Part shown: positions 1-10,753 of the stretch, in pieces
Numbering within the stretch: the first letter of the stretch is position 1
How the letters are laid out: every line of letters starts with the position of its first letter
NCBI GenBank assembly: GCA_949316235.1
Contig: OX438750.1
Coordinates: forward strand, 14,448,865 to 14,512,864
Length of the DNA: 64,000 nt
Reading direction: 5' to 3'
Source: Oegoconia quadripuncta
Lineage: Eukaryota > Arthropoda > Insecta > Lepidoptera > Autostichidae
Made by a program: the position numbers and the translations under genes
Notes under the pieces: generated by a model
Told to the model about the DNA's origin: nothing
Databases searched by the model: none
What the model saw: the letters and a program-made list of their open reading frames with translations, nothing else

Positions 1-122
1 GCGACCACTCTCCGCTCGCCGCCGGCGCTTGCCCCGGCGCCGCCGCGACTTGCTGTGAATGGTTGCGCCCTGTGCCCTTTGGGGTCTTCCATATCAATGG
101 AACGTTGCCTGTTTCTTCTCAT
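1..122 (-). CDS. possible first coding exon of an unidentified gene, running off the left edge
   Basis: The first 60 bases are GC-rich and CpG-rich, unlike the AT-rich sequence around them. On the minus strand an ATG at 120-122 opens a frame that runs to the window edge (40 codons), starting MRRNRQRSIDMEDPKGHRAQ and then rich in Gly, Ala and Arg. I do not recognise the protein. The plus strand is also open in frame 1 from base 1 to about 152 and ends at a GTAAGT donor-like site, so an exon on the other strand is possible. A CpG-rich 5' UTR or promoter would look much the same. Only the edge is visible, so strand and start are uncertain. Confidence 0.3.
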   Translation of the reverse strand, partial: MRRNRQRSIDMEDPKGHRAQPFTASRGGAGASAGGERRVV

Positions 123-251
123 TGATAAAATATGGTACAATCGAAATGAAGTAGGTAAGTCTGATAATGTGTATTTTCATTTCCACTTACATTAAATTTC
201 TTTACTCGGAAAGAAAACTTTTAAGGCTAGTTTTTTTAAAGAATAAATTAT

Positions 252-257
252 TTTATT
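252..257 (-). promoter_or_regulatory. polyadenylation signal AATAAA of NSMCE3
   Basis: AATAAA on the minus strand lies about 120 bases past the NSMCE3 stop codon, which fits a short 3' UTR. Confidence 0.6.
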
Positions 258-375
258 GTCATGTATGTGCAATTGCCAAAGTTTGTCGGGTTAATTTTGT
301 TAGACCTTATATACATTTTTGGTCCTGACTGTACATTGTAGTGACGTTGAAACCGGTTTCTTGTTCAATTGCAAG

Positions 376-3300
376 TCACTCCGCCTCCCCTGCTGACTCA
401 ATGGTCGCTGCTCTATATTGCTCGTACCAGTGGTCCGGCTGTTTATCGAACGCCTGGAAAAGAGCATTGTAAATTTATATTTATGTTATGTTTAAGTAGG
501 TAGTAATACGAACGTTTCAGTTAAATTATGTTGATGCCAACAGCCAAGCCATGGAACTCCCTTCCGGCGTCAGTCTTTCCTGAATCCTACAACCTTGGGA
601 TCTTCAAAAGCAGGGTGAATAGGCATCTAGTGAGATCGCGTGCTTCATCTTCGGCCACATCGTCACTTCCATATTTGTCTATTGATCTATGTATGTAAAT
701 ATATGAAATTTATTCACGTAGTTTGTATCTGCATCCCTTATACTTATACCCAAAGGTTGCGTGGAAGAGATCGCTTTTAGTGATAAGGTCGCCAAATTGT
801 ACATTCTATTCTTACCACTTTTGTGAAACTGTATTTTCTTTTCTGTTGTGTAATAAAGTGTATTTGTATTGTATTATATTACTAAAAAAGAAGTTTTGCT
901 AAATCACAAACTTCCTTCTCTCACTGTGATAGATAGATAATAATATGTTTGTCTCTAAGCACATTATACAACGATAACAATTAGTAATAGAGAGACGGCA
1001 CAGATGAGTATTATGTAAAACAAAAGCTGGCCTTATTCTTCTCTGATGGTAACCATACTAACAGACATTTCACATGTCATACTTTGACATGCAACTGTAA
1101 TTCAAGTACCTGTGCCATTTTATTGAGAAGAAACAGTTTGGGCATCTCTTCTGTGGCTCTTTGGCCCCAGCCGAAAACATTTTTAGCGAAATCCCCTTCG
1201 CCAACCTGCAAAATAAAATATCTAGAATAGTGTTGTTCCATTAATGCCAACTACGACGAATGTGAAATAATTGTTATTCTACCACCTTCTTTATAATATA
1301 TGGATATATAATATATAAATTGAAATGCACTCTTCCATTATAAACAATTTTTAACACTAAATCTTTAGACCATTATTAACAAACACACCAAAAATTACGC
1401 ACGCACGTAATTTGATATTTTTGCCATCGACTCTCTAAGAAGAAGTTGAATTAACAAGGTGAATCAAGGAAGAACCATTACAATTAACAGCCAACGAGAA
1501 AATGTTCACAAATGTAGTCTTGTAAAAACATGATTTCTATTGATCACGATTCACTTGGAGCTGAATAAATTGCAATATCGTGATTTAAGAGTGCGACACA
1601 GTGCATTGGAATAACTTGCCCTTAAATACCACCCTAAATTATCTGGGCCGATACTATGACCTCATATTTCCATTCAAACGTCGCTCAGTTTAAGTGAAAT
1701 AGGAGATAGAACATAAACACAAGTGCGTCTCAGTCTAACAGTAAACTGCATGACAACAAAAAGAGGTCATGGTAGCCCCCCCAGAACAGTTAAACAACAT
1801 GGCTATAAATAAAACGACCAATTCAATCACCTTGTAATATGAGAGGTACAATTGTTTGGTGAAGGTGTTAGTCAAAACCTTCCGCCCTGCATGATGTTCT
1901 TCCTCCAACAGCCCGGCTTCTGTCAGAAACCTCCACATGTCATCTGAAAATTATATTAATGAAAAATGATGGATGACGGCAGCGCAGGACCGATCTTTGT
2001 GGAGTCCTTTGGGGGAGGCCTTTGTCCAGCAGTGGACGTCTTTCGGCTGATATGATGATGATGAAAAATGAGGAGGCAACTGTGGTGGACAGTGATTACT
2101 TAGGACCACATTGTGAACCTCAAAATATACAAAGGATAGAGCAGTCTCATACAGTACTTGCACTGCTTCTCTTATTATACACAGCATTCGCTTTGGAAAC
2201 AATGTAGACATTAAGAAATTATATTGGGTTTTCTGAGTTCTAATACCTGAGTAACCCTATAAACTTATGTTCCTTATTATAATATATGCTTGTTAAAAAA
2301 AAATATTTACACATAATAAACCTGAACATAAATGCGAAGGTTTGGATGGTTGTTGCTCAATCACAGATAAACGGATTTAGATGAAATTTGGTATATAGAT
2401 AGAACATATCATAAATTAAGACATAGAATATTTTTTATCTCTTTAAAGAGAGTAGTTCCCGTGGGATAAATAAATTAAACATGCGCAATAAAGTTATTCA
2501 CCGCAGGCGAAGCCGCGGGCAGAAAGCTAGTAAACAATATAATTGGTTGATTACAGAGTTTTTGACATTGGGGTAAACTTTTTGTTACCATCTTCATTTC
2601 TAAAGTGTGCATGTGATGCAGAAATGAGTTAGAACTAAAAACCTCTCAGTTACTTTACCTTCTTTTACATTTCCTCCGGACATGAAAATGTGTAAAAGAG
2701 CAGCAACAAGGAGCCTCCTTTGGTCGGGATCCAGTGCGGTTCCTGGCAGAGATTCACACTCATCGCTCAGTACTAAGATGTACTGGACACTACTTTTGGC
2801 TTCTACTTCTAACATTTTGTAACCATATACCTGTAAAATGTATTTGTATGTTGGAACAGCAGTCTTGCGAAATTCAGTTGCATTGTCAGAAATCAGGTCT
2901 ACTATCACATTTTAAAAGGTATCTATTGTTTTACTTTTAACCCTGTATATAAATGAAGCAATGTAATAAAATAACTTAGTTTTTATTTCAATCTGTATTT
3001 TCGTAGGGCAATTTGAAGGGCTTCCTGGAGAACTTATTTACATTAACAATAGTTAAGGGAGAACCTACTTAATTTTCCTTTATTAATGGAGAAAATATCA
3101 ATGATAAGAAGCCAAAGTCGACTATCTTTGCAACACCAACCATAACACCACAAAATGTTTCTGCCTTTTTAACCCCCGAAGCAAAAAGAGGGGTATTAAG
3201 TTGGATCACTATGTGTGTGTCTGTCTGTGGCACTGTAGCTCTTAATGGGTCAAACCCATTTGGATGGGGTGTTTATTTGGAAGCAAGTTTTCTAGCAGTG

Positions 3301-3735
3301 GTTCTTAGCCACGTTTGATGGAAATAGGTTAGACCACTTCAAATATCTACATTTAATATACTTGGTTTGGTCTATCTAGATCATTTATTTCCGCGAGGGT
3401 TTTCGAAATTTTGAATTTATTGTATTTAATTAAGTATTACTTCTCTAGTGTCTACCCGGTTGTATCGTGAAATGGTTAAATAAAGAGTCACAATGTAGCC
3501 TTCGAAGCTATCTACTTACCGTTTTTAGTATCTTGTTGGCCTCAATTATACATTTGCTGATCTGATTCGAAGCTGTTTGGCATGTACTGTTCAAATGCTT
3601 AGCGATTTCGGCACGTTTTATAGGTATTTTGTTTCCTTCGCGGCAAATAATAAATCGCACGCATTCTTTGATGGAGCTCTCCAAGTTAGGGTCATCCTCT
3701 TCTACGTTGGTTCTGTTGGATCTCCTCTGACTCAT
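376..3735 (-). CDS. NSMCE3: NSMCE3 / MAGE homology-domain protein (SMC5/6 complex subunit), 5 exons
   Basis: Exons, in order on the minus strand: 3735-3520, 2830-2659, 1943-1831, 1205-1110, 453-376. All introns are GT-AG, the phases agree, and the total is 675 nt (224 aa plus TGA). Exon 1 holds the start of the MAGE homology domain, with the PIKRAEIAKHL segment. Exon 2 carries YGYKMLEVE and the SLPG stretch. Exon 3 has DDMWRFLTEAGLLEE. The last exon gives the typical MAGE ending around FDKQPDHWYEQYRAA. Insects usually have a single MAGE gene, equivalent to NSE3. In the known complex it pairs with NSE1 and NSE4 through tandem winged-helix domains and supports SMC5/6 in DNA repair in the nucleus. 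Length and ending fit a complete gene. Intron 2 (1944-2658) carries a Helitron-like copy and a LINE tail. Confidence 0.9.
530..885 (+). mobile_element. 3' end of a non-LTR retrotransposon (jockey/CR1-like)
   Basis: The sequence from ATGGAACTCCCTTCCGGC onward encodes the usual reverse-transcriptase tail (WNSLPASVFPESYNLGIFKS) and ends in an AATAAAGTG signal and a TTGTATT-type tail. It is truncated at the 5' end and lies in the last intron of NSMCE3. A related fragment is at 19820-19900. Confidence 0.7.
1985..2075 (+). mobile_element. LINE 3' tail fragment (RTE-like, ATG-repeat tail)
   Basis: It contains the piece around GTCCAGCAGTGGACGTC followed by GGCTGATATGATGATGATG. The same tail occurs at 16025-16115 and, inverted, at 45238-45480, where it still encodes the AYVQQWTS C-terminus of a non-LTR retrotransposon. 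Confidence 0.55.
2318..2530 (+). mobile_element. Helitron-like non-autonomous element
   Basis: It starts near AATGCGAAGGTTTGGATGG and ends with a GC-rich hairpin (CGCAGGC GAA GCCGCG) about 10 bases before a terminal CTAG followed by T. Hairpin plus CTRR is the 3' signature of Helitrons. Related copies are at 10012-10200, 26937-27330, 27331-27570, 39459-39679, 46221-46439, 55700-55918 and 62414-62642. Assignment to Helitrons is inferred from this end structure. Confidence 0.55.
3165..3300 (+). repeat. dispersed repeat with a GTCTGTCTGTGGCA core
   Basis: Starts with AACCCCCGAAGCAAAAAGA and carries a short GTCTGTCTG microsatellite core, a layout common in microsatellite-associated lepidopteran repeats. 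It lies in intron 1 of NSMCE3. The rest of 2831-3519 shows nothing recognisable. Confidence 0.4.
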
Positions 3736-4239
3736 TATACAATAGAAATAATTTCCAGTTCAACGTTTTACCTAGATAGCGCTCTTGAAGCACTTCACTT
3801 TCACTTTTTATTTTAATGGCAACTACTACTTTGTAGTAATTCTGCCAAATACTGGTGTTTGAAGAGGCTAGCGTATGTTGAAATGAAAATTTGGGATTTT
3901 ATTTGACACAACAACACAACAAACAAACTTTTTTTTGTATTTTTTGGCTTGGTCTCCTAAAGACTATTAAGCCATGTCTTTATTAGACAGAGAATAGGTA
4001 TCTCTGTCTACGGTTACAGACCTGTTACGGAACTCTAAAAGAGTTGCTTAGTTACGAAAATAATTATGTAGACATCTAAAAAAAAATGTATACGTTTGGG
4101 TATAATAAATTTCAATAATAACGAAGACTAGAGCCTCACAGCTTTATTCGTAACATTTGTGGCGACCGTTAGATTATGAAACGAATCCTGATCGTTTAAA
4201 GCCTGTGGCTGTGCTGTACGTGTGTGTGTGTGTGCTGTG

Positions 4240-4443
4240 CGATTGTGAGGCGACGATTAATAGTAGGCCTCTCACGTATTTGAGCAACAGGTCAGACGAA
4301 TTGGCCCCTCTAACTCCGGCAAACTTCATACAACCCTTGTCTGTTAGCTCCGTTACTGACTTGGATGAAATTTATGGCAAATCTCTCAATTTCAGAGCCA
4401 AATATTGTGAGAAGCTTTGTGAAGATTTTCGCCACCGTTTCAG
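4240..4443 (+). pseudogene. BEL/Pao integrase C-terminal fragment
   Basis: An open stretch translating as CDCEATINSRPLTYLSNRSD and on to KLCEDFRHRF. The NSRPLTY and LTP(A/x)NF motifs belong to the integrase end of BEL/Pao polyproteins. It is cut on the left by a GT-rich run and on the right by the MITE, so it is a relic. Confidence 0.75.
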
Positions 4444-4446
4444 TCT

Positions 4447-4638
4447 GCGAAGTGTGAGTTTTGTCTGTTTTTAACTTTACCATCGCGTTCGCGTTTACGA
4501 AAAAAGTCCCTATGAAAAAAATCGTTTTGCAAACTATCCGCTAGAGGCGCTGCATATATTTTCTTACAAATCGTCACGTAAACGTGAACGCGGTAGTAAA
4601 GTTAAGTCGAAACAAAACTCACACTCCGCCCTCTGAAG
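4447..4638 (+). mobile_element. palindromic MITE, family M1
   Basis: About 190 bp whose two halves are inverted copies (GAGTTTTGTCTCG-type outer part; CGCGTTCGCGTTTACG against CGTAAACGTGAACGCG inside). Other copies: 14938-15135, 62796-62984 and, in the opposite orientation, 47999-48180. No coding capacity. Confidence 0.75.
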
Positions 4639-5019
4639 TAAGTACATTGGCTCTTTAATACAAAAGGGTAAACAGCCAAATATATTTGACCATCTCAGGT
4701 GACGTTGTCTTTTGGCTCTGCACTGTAACGGAACCCTAAAAGGGTTGCTTAGTTACGAAAATATTTATGTAGACTTTTAATGTAAAAAAAAATTGTGTAC
4801 GTTTGGGTCTCATAAATTTCAATAAAAACTGAGCCTCACCGCTTTATTCGTAACATGAGTACAAAATTTTTCCGACACTGTTTTTAATTTTGAAAATTGG
4901 AATAAAATACTTTACATTTTTAATAAGTCATTTAAGGAAGGGTAATTGTTATATCTGAATTATTTCTAGCTGTATGTACATTATTTACATTAAATTTATA
5001 TGCAGTTTGTACAGGCTTT

Positions 5020-5260
5020 TTATATGCACTTTGAGAACGTCTGGTAAAGGAGGAAAACCTGTTTAATTTTTTTTTGTATCAACAACACTAGCTCCTGTTC
5101 TAGAATTTTCCTCATTTTAACCGGACAGGTCTTAGCTACTGCCAAATGAGGTCCACCACAATTAATACAGCAGAGCTCATTAGGTTTGTCACAGTTTTTG
5201 TACGAGTGATCGCCAGCATAGAGCAGCTGCAGAGCGCAAACATACTTCAAATACGGTCTG
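5020..5260 (-). pseudogene. non-LTR retrotransposon ORF1 zinc-knuckle fragment
   Basis: The minus strand encodes GDHSYKNCDKPNELCCINCG followed by GPHLAVAKTCP. This is the Cys-His knuckle spacing seen in ORF1 (gag-like) proteins of jockey-type LINEs. No flanking frame continues it, so it is a relic. Confidence 0.6.
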
Positions 5261-5436
5261 GGTTACCAATTCCTATAAATAATAAACGAAACGAAATACT
5301 CCTAAAAGACCCAAAGAAGTTTTCCTGATTGAGAAAAGTAATATCCTTTTTTCACGCGCGATTGGAAAATGTTTCGCGGGCCGGATCAAAAGCCGGATCG
5401 AGCCGGACCCGGTTCGCGGACCGGGGTTGCCCATAA

Positions 5437-5620
5437 TATGTGGTGTAGTGAATAACTTCCTGATCAGCTAATCTAACGGTTGCGAGTTTGAATCCTGCGA
5501 GAGGCAATTGTATGTGTGATGAATACGAGCAATTATTCCCGAGTCATGGATGTTTAAATAAATATGTATACATAGTTATCCGTTATCTAGTATCCATTTT
5601 ACAAGCTTTGCTTAGTTTGT
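5437..5620 (+). mobile_element. degenerate tRNA-derived SINE (family A', diverged)
   Basis: It resembles the SINE at 31287-31510: TGGTGTAGTG box A-like head, GGTTGCGAGTTTGAATCCTG box B-like part, then GTGTGATGAATACGA and the GTTATCTAGTATCCAT body. It is more decayed than the other copies. A GC-rich simple stretch at 5370-5435 precedes it. Confidence 0.65.
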
Positions 5621-5699
5621 TTTTCCAAAATATTTTTTTTATTATACTAAGCTTTTTGTACTCAACTTTTTAGTATTTTTTTAGTCAAATATTTTCCGA

Positions 5700-6720
5700 T
5701 TTTAGACAAACAGATGATTTGCTATGGTGAAGTACTATTTAAGGCCCCTAAAAATTCTCGAGATTGATTACTTATAAAAAATAATCTAATTTTTGAACGT
5801 TTTCTATATGTAACATTTGAATTAACACTTTATTTCACTTAAATAATAAAGAAACATAGAACAGTATACATGGCGTGTAAACAGAAAAGTGTAAAGAGAG
5901 TATTATTCCGTAACTAAAAGTTCCAACTATAAATACATTACAGACTAATATACGTGTCGTAGATAGCGACAACGAATTAGCGACGGATTTACAATATGGA
6001 CGATCGTACATATATGAGCACAGAATAATTAATAGTACTAAAGGTAATATGAGTAGTATAATACGTTCTTTGCTACGAGAAATGAACCAGGTGGCGCTGG
6101 TTTCCTCAATAATCCTCTCTGGTTTAGGTTAGTTTTATTTTTTCTATTAATATGGTTTGTTTTTCATTAGCAAAAAGAAGCATTTTATTATGGTTAATTT
6201 TTGATAATTACATACAATAATTCGATATATAACGACAGCAATTTCTAATCTACCAAAACAAGTTAAGTGTTATTAGTTTATCTAAAGGTAGATTACAGGT
6301 ACCTATTTTAGATACCTTTCAATGTATGTATGTATGTATGTATAGTATGTAGGGTAGAGTGGCAAAGATTAGATATTTATCTTGAAGCAAATCATGGGAG
6401 TAGGTAAGTTATCTTGGTTTGATAAGACCTACTTATCTTGGGGGACTAGCACTTACCAAACCAATTGCAGTATTCTAACGAAATATTTCAAGAACCATCG
6501 TTTTATAAGAGTGCCACGTAAGTGTGAAATATCGATTAGTATGTATCGTTTGTACATAGTATCTCGATGATTTTGGCTTTAGCTTATTGTAGGGATAAAT
6601 ATATAGAGTAGGTAATAATTTTACGGAAAGCAAACAATTCATTGATTAACACAGTAAGTTACGAAATATCTCGTAAATTATTTTCATTATTATCCTAAGG
6701 CCATTAAAGCATATTTTAAC
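5700..6720. other. stretch upstream of the first GST, no gene seen
   Basis: AT-rich sequence with no recognisable protein or repeat apart from an (ATGT)n microsatellite at 6322-6344. A 5' UTR exon of the GST at 6794 could lie here or further upstream, because a splice-acceptor-like TTGTTCCAG precedes the start codon by about 40 bases. Confidence 0.5.
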
Positions 6721-6793
6721 TAACAACTAAAAAAGAAATATTGCAAATTGTTCCAGATTAACATTTGGATTCATTTGTTAAAAGTACAGCAAT

Positions 6794-9777
6794 ATGCCGA
6801 AAGCCGCTTTTTACTACTTCCCAATCAAGGGCCTCGGTGAAGGAAGCAGGTTGCTGCTAGCTTACGGTGGCCAAGATTTTACAGACAATCGTATTGGAGG
6901 GGAGGAATGGCAAGCATTTAAACCAAGTAAGATAATTAATAAGTTCGCGGTAAAGTTTCATTGTAAATTGTTTTACTTTTATGTAAAATGGGTTTGCGTT
7001 TGACCTCAACCACAATATTAACAGAAGATAAGGTCGAAGGTGGAAGCGCGCTCATTAGTTCAGTAAAAATACGTAATTTTTGTGGTGTAACTTCCTATAA
7101 TCTTAAAATTTATTTAATTTTTTGTAAAAGTATTAGAGTACCTACCTTATTTTTTTTTTTGTATTTTTGTACCCATCAATAATAGAATTAAAAAGTTTTC
7201 AAACTATTATGTAGCTTGCTTTAGGTGGAGTATTTAGTTATAAAGCCCATTATATTAAATTAAAGTTACCACTGTGAACTTCATTGCGTTGCGTTGTAGA
7301 AGATGCTAAGATCTTCTAAAACAATTTTCTAAAAAAATAATCAATGGTTACTTTATATGAGGAGTATGTTCTCCGATGTAATGAAATTCACAATAGTAGA
7401 TAATTTTAGTCTACGTTTAATTATTATATCTAAAGCTTGCTTTAGAATTGCTTTAGAATACTATTGTGAATTACATTACATCGGAGAACACACTTAGAAC
7501 TCCTGTAACAATTTTCAAAAAAAAATTATTAATAACTTGTTTATATTTATGAAAAATTTCACCGAGGACAAATGTCACGACTGAATAAACAATTTTTAGA
7601 AAATATAAAGTAAAGCTACCGATTTGTTAGAAAACATTTTTATTCTATCACGGATAGGTCCTCTCTCTATTCACATGCAAAAAAATCACTGCCTTTGATT
7701 ATAGGAAGTTAATAACGTACCTATCCATACTGGACGCCATCCAGAACAACAACAAGCTTATTTGAGGAACTGACTATGTTATCCAAAACAATATTTGATT
7801 TGTTCATCCACCAACGAAATTGCACTGCACTCTGGTTGGTTGATGGCAGTAGGTAGCAGGTTATACTTTGTCTTAGTATCTAATTAATTGTATGCCATTT
7901 ATCATGTGAACAGTACCTTTTTCGTGAACAGTAATAACAATTGTTTTCGATTACTACACCAAACAGCAAGGACTACGCATAAAAAAGATTTATTAGAAAT
8001 CGCTATCGGTGAATTGGGAGATAAAGGTACTCAAATAGATACAAAGTAAAAGTAGGTGAGGAATATAATGTCTAAATAGATAGCGCAAATCCGCTAACGT
8101 CGCTACATGGATACAATCGCCTGAAGATGCCATACCGTTGTCTACGTCAAATAAGATATAAAAAAGATAAAGTAGAAAAGTACACGTGGGGTTTCCTCCG
8201 AACAATGAATCATCCATTATCTTCTTAGACTAATTGTTCGTTTGCTCTGCGTGACCTGCCTGACAGCTGCACGTACGACGAGCTCTCTTACGCCACAGAG
8301 AGGGCTGTTACAGTGGCTAGGTTTGGGTCCAATAAAATATATTTGCGTCGACTCGAAAAGAAGAAGATCTATTTTCTGAAATAAATGGCTGTGCCAGGTG
8401 GACAGAAGCCCTCCACCTCCCATGATCTCATCAACAAAATGGTTTTATAGACCGATTCGCGCGGGGTGTACGCAGTTCGTACATTGCTTGACCATCTAAA
8501 GTTGTTTGTTTTAAATATTGTCCTTCTAGCCAATTCTAGCTTTGTGGAGCTCTTTAATAGCTGTAATGGCTGCTTCTCCATAGGATCATCGTTTTCGTCT
8601 ATTCTTTGCGAATACATGAGTATGAATACGTGGCGAAGTTAACTTCCGTCTCCGATTACCGTGATGTCCGAAAACGTTGTTGGTAAATTGTTATATTTTC
8701 AGGTACCCCATTTGGACAAATGCCAGTGTTGGAGTTGGATGGTAAAACTTATGCGCAAAGTTTCACGATTTGCCGCTACCTTGGTCACAAATACGGATTA
8801 GCCGGCGCAAACATTGAGGAGGATTGCGACATTGACCAAGTTGTTGACTTCTTGAATGACATTAGAGCAAGTTAGTTCTTGAATAATTTTAAACGTTTTT
8901 GCTATAAATTCAACAATTTCTTGCATATTTTCAATAGCAACTATTTACTATACTCTATTTTAACTTTGACAGGAGCTGCGAAGGTAAACTACGAAAGCGA
9001 TCAGACTATTAAAGCTAGAAATCGCGAGGTAGCTAACAAAGACTACCCATTTTTGTTGGGGAAACTCAATGAAATAATCTTGAACAACAATGGACACCTT
9101 GCTCTTGGAAGGGTAAATTATTTAAGAAATAATATTAGATTCTGTAACTATTTACACCGCTATAGATTAAATGTTTTAACCCATACGTGTATGGATCAAA
9201 TATTATGTTTTCAAATAAAACAAAGCAAAATTGAGGTGAAGTACGCGTAGCGCAATGAAGCACTTGTGGCGTAATCGCTATTGTTTTCAATCAGAGAAGT
9301 TAAGCAACGTCAGATGGGGTCAGTTCTTGGACCGGCGACGCTAGTGGCTACGAGAGTTTCAGTGTTTCCTAGGGCATGGTTTTACAGGGGCGCCTTAGAA
9401 ACACTGACTCGACTTACCAAACCTCCCTGAGCATGATGAATTATGGCCCATACCTAATACCCTCAAGTGTCTGTCATTGTGAAGTGTAATGCTGTTGATG
9501 AAATGAAAGTGGTGATCTAATAGGAACATACTATATAATATACATATAATAACATGGGGTTGTTATTTCTAAATTAGATTATAAACGATTTGTTTGAAAA
9601 TTTCAGCTTACCTGGGGCGATTTCGTGTTCGCCGGCTTATATGATTACCTGAAGCACATGCTAGAAATGCCTGATCTGGACACGAAATATCCTAATTTCA
9701 AGAAATTATATGATATGGTGTACGCTCTACCCAAAGTAAAAGCGTTTGCCGACACCGCTCCAAAGACTGATTTATAA
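6794..9777 (+). CDS. GSTS: sigma-class glutathione S-transferase, copy 1 (4 exons)
   Basis: Exons 6794-6926, 8703-8870, 8973-9112 and 9607-9777; all GT-AG, 612 nt, 203 aa plus TAA. It conjugates glutathione to electrophiles in the cytosol; some members of the class isomerise prostaglandin H2 or remove lipid peroxidation products. The thioredoxin-fold half has the class-typical Tyr8 (FYYF), Trp39, Lys43, Gln50-Met51 (PFGQMP) and Gln63-Ser64 (YAQS), all expected glutathione contacts. The helical C-terminal half ends [19 protein letters not shown]. It differs from copy 2 at the active-site rim (Pro10 for Asn10, IGGEE for IDFEQ). Intron 1 holds a partial SINE and a hairpin repeat; intron 3 holds a 5S-derived SINE. 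Looks intact and functional. Confidence 0.93.
6984..7050 (-). mobile_element. fragment of tRNA-derived SINE family D
   Basis: The piece with GACCTCAA and the GATAAGGTCGAAGGTGGAAGCG string matches, inverted, the 3' part of the SINE copies at 41390-41705 and 54345-54680. Confidence 0.5.
7367..7490. repeat. hairpin repeat (short foldback)
   Basis: TGTTCTCCGATGTAATG at the left end pairs with CATTACATCGGAGAACA at the right end, extended inward by AATTCACAATAGTA against TACTATTGTGAATT. About 60 bases of loop. Probably a MITE; lies in GST copy 1 intron 1. Confidence 0.65.
9246..9515 (+). mobile_element. 5S rRNA-derived SINE (SINE3 type), family B
   Basis: The head carries GAAGTTAAGCAACGTCAG, the 5S rRNA internal-promoter region, followed by the GGTCAGTTCTTGGA part. 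The body ends near a GATGAAATGAAAGTGG tail. It lies in GST copy 1 intron 3. Other copies are at 28470-28810 and 59140-59490 (minus); 3'-half copies are at 37110-37305 and 43220-43445. Confidence 0.65.
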
Positions 9778-9881
9778 AGGACGAGATCATAATTTCAATA
9801 ATATTTTGTACGGTCCGTGCCATTAATAACACCAAGCAGAATCTGTGTGATCGAATATATTTTGTGTCACTGTAATATGCA

Positions 9882-9887
9882 AATAAA
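9882..9887 (+). promoter_or_regulatory. polyadenylation signal of GST copy 1
   Basis: AATAAA 105 bases after the stop codon, a normal distance for this gene family. Confidence 0.65.
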
Positions 9888-10011
9888 CGTTTTATATCTT
9901 TATATTGATCATCTATCATTCAATATACATGACCTTTCGTATTGTACTCTGTTATATGTAATGTTCTGGTGCAATGAAGAATACAATGAAAGTTTGTTCA
10001 GCTAATCTAAC

Positions 10012-10200
10012 TAATATTATAAAGCTTTCCACCCGCGGCTTCATCTTCATCATCTTTTTGCCCTAGTCTCAATTTATATATCGGGATATATATATTATAT
10101 CGTTTATTTCAATAAAATTAGTAATTCCCGCGGGATAAACTAATTAAATATATTTGCATTAAAGTTATTCCACGCAGGCGAAGCCGCGGGCTGAAAGCTA
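10012..10200 (+). mobile_element. Helitron-like element, diverged copy
   Basis: Begins CTAATATTATAAAG and ends with the CCACGCAGGCGAAGCCGCGG hairpin region followed by CTAA. Same end structure as 2318-2530. Confidence 0.5.
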
Positions 10201-10639
10201 ATTGGAAATCTGTAGAATTGGGAATCTGTAGACGTTGGAAAAATACGTATATCCATATTTTTTATGATAAACTGGATACGCGTTTGATATTTAAACAATC
10301 CAATTATGTTTAAAGCTAAATATTTTCGAAACTGCTTAACCGATGTCCATCAAATATGGATAATAAAGAACCTATCCCACAGTTTAATCTATGAATATTT
10401 GAAAAGCCAGTAAGTGAAATAGGTTTTGATCGTCTGAGATGAAATCAGAATAAAAAAATTTACTTAAAATGCCAGTATCCAGAGCCGTGAGATATATTTA
10501 AAAGTAAATTTCAATCCTCTCCTCCCCCTCCCCTTTCTTTTCTCTCTCTCGATTGAATCTTAGACTTGTCTTAGACATTATCTTCCTTTAGGACAGTTAC
10601 TATACTCTTTGACATTATCTGAGTAAGCTGTGATTGAAT

Positions 10640-10752
10640 CTCGCTCGAGGCCGGTCTCGCAGGATTTGTTTGTTTTGTTTTTGCGTCTAAACCAGCGCAA
10701 GGTTGCAAGTACGCTAGATTATAACAAAAGAAAGTCAAAGCAATACGTAAAG
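10640..10752 (+). other. candidate untranslated first exon of GST copy 2
   Basis: A moderately GC-rich stretch is followed by a good donor (AAAG|GTAAGA at 10753). The coding exon of GST copy 2 at 23984 is preceded immediately by an acceptor (TTGTTAAACAG), so its mRNA probably has an upstream non-coding exon. This stretch is one candidate for it. There is no transcript evidence, and it could be unrelated. Confidence 0.25.
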
Positions 10753-10753
10753 G

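Larger units (their letters stand above)
4023..4855 (+). mobile_element. BEL/Pao LTR-retrotransposon remnant: LTR, integrase fragment, LTR
   Basis: Two related direct repeats, 4023-4155 and 4734-4855, both start TG, end CA (CGTAACA) and share the sequence around GTTGCTTAGTTACGAAAAT. They look like short LTRs. The sequence after the left LTR (TTTGTGGCGACCG) could be a primer-binding site. Between them only an integrase C-terminal fragment remains, with INSRPLTYL and LTPANFI, typical of BEL/Pao elements. Reverse transcriptase, protease and most of gag are missing. A palindromic MITE at 4447-4638 sits within it. No matching 5-bp target duplication is visible. The element cannot be functional. 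Confidence 0.7.
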
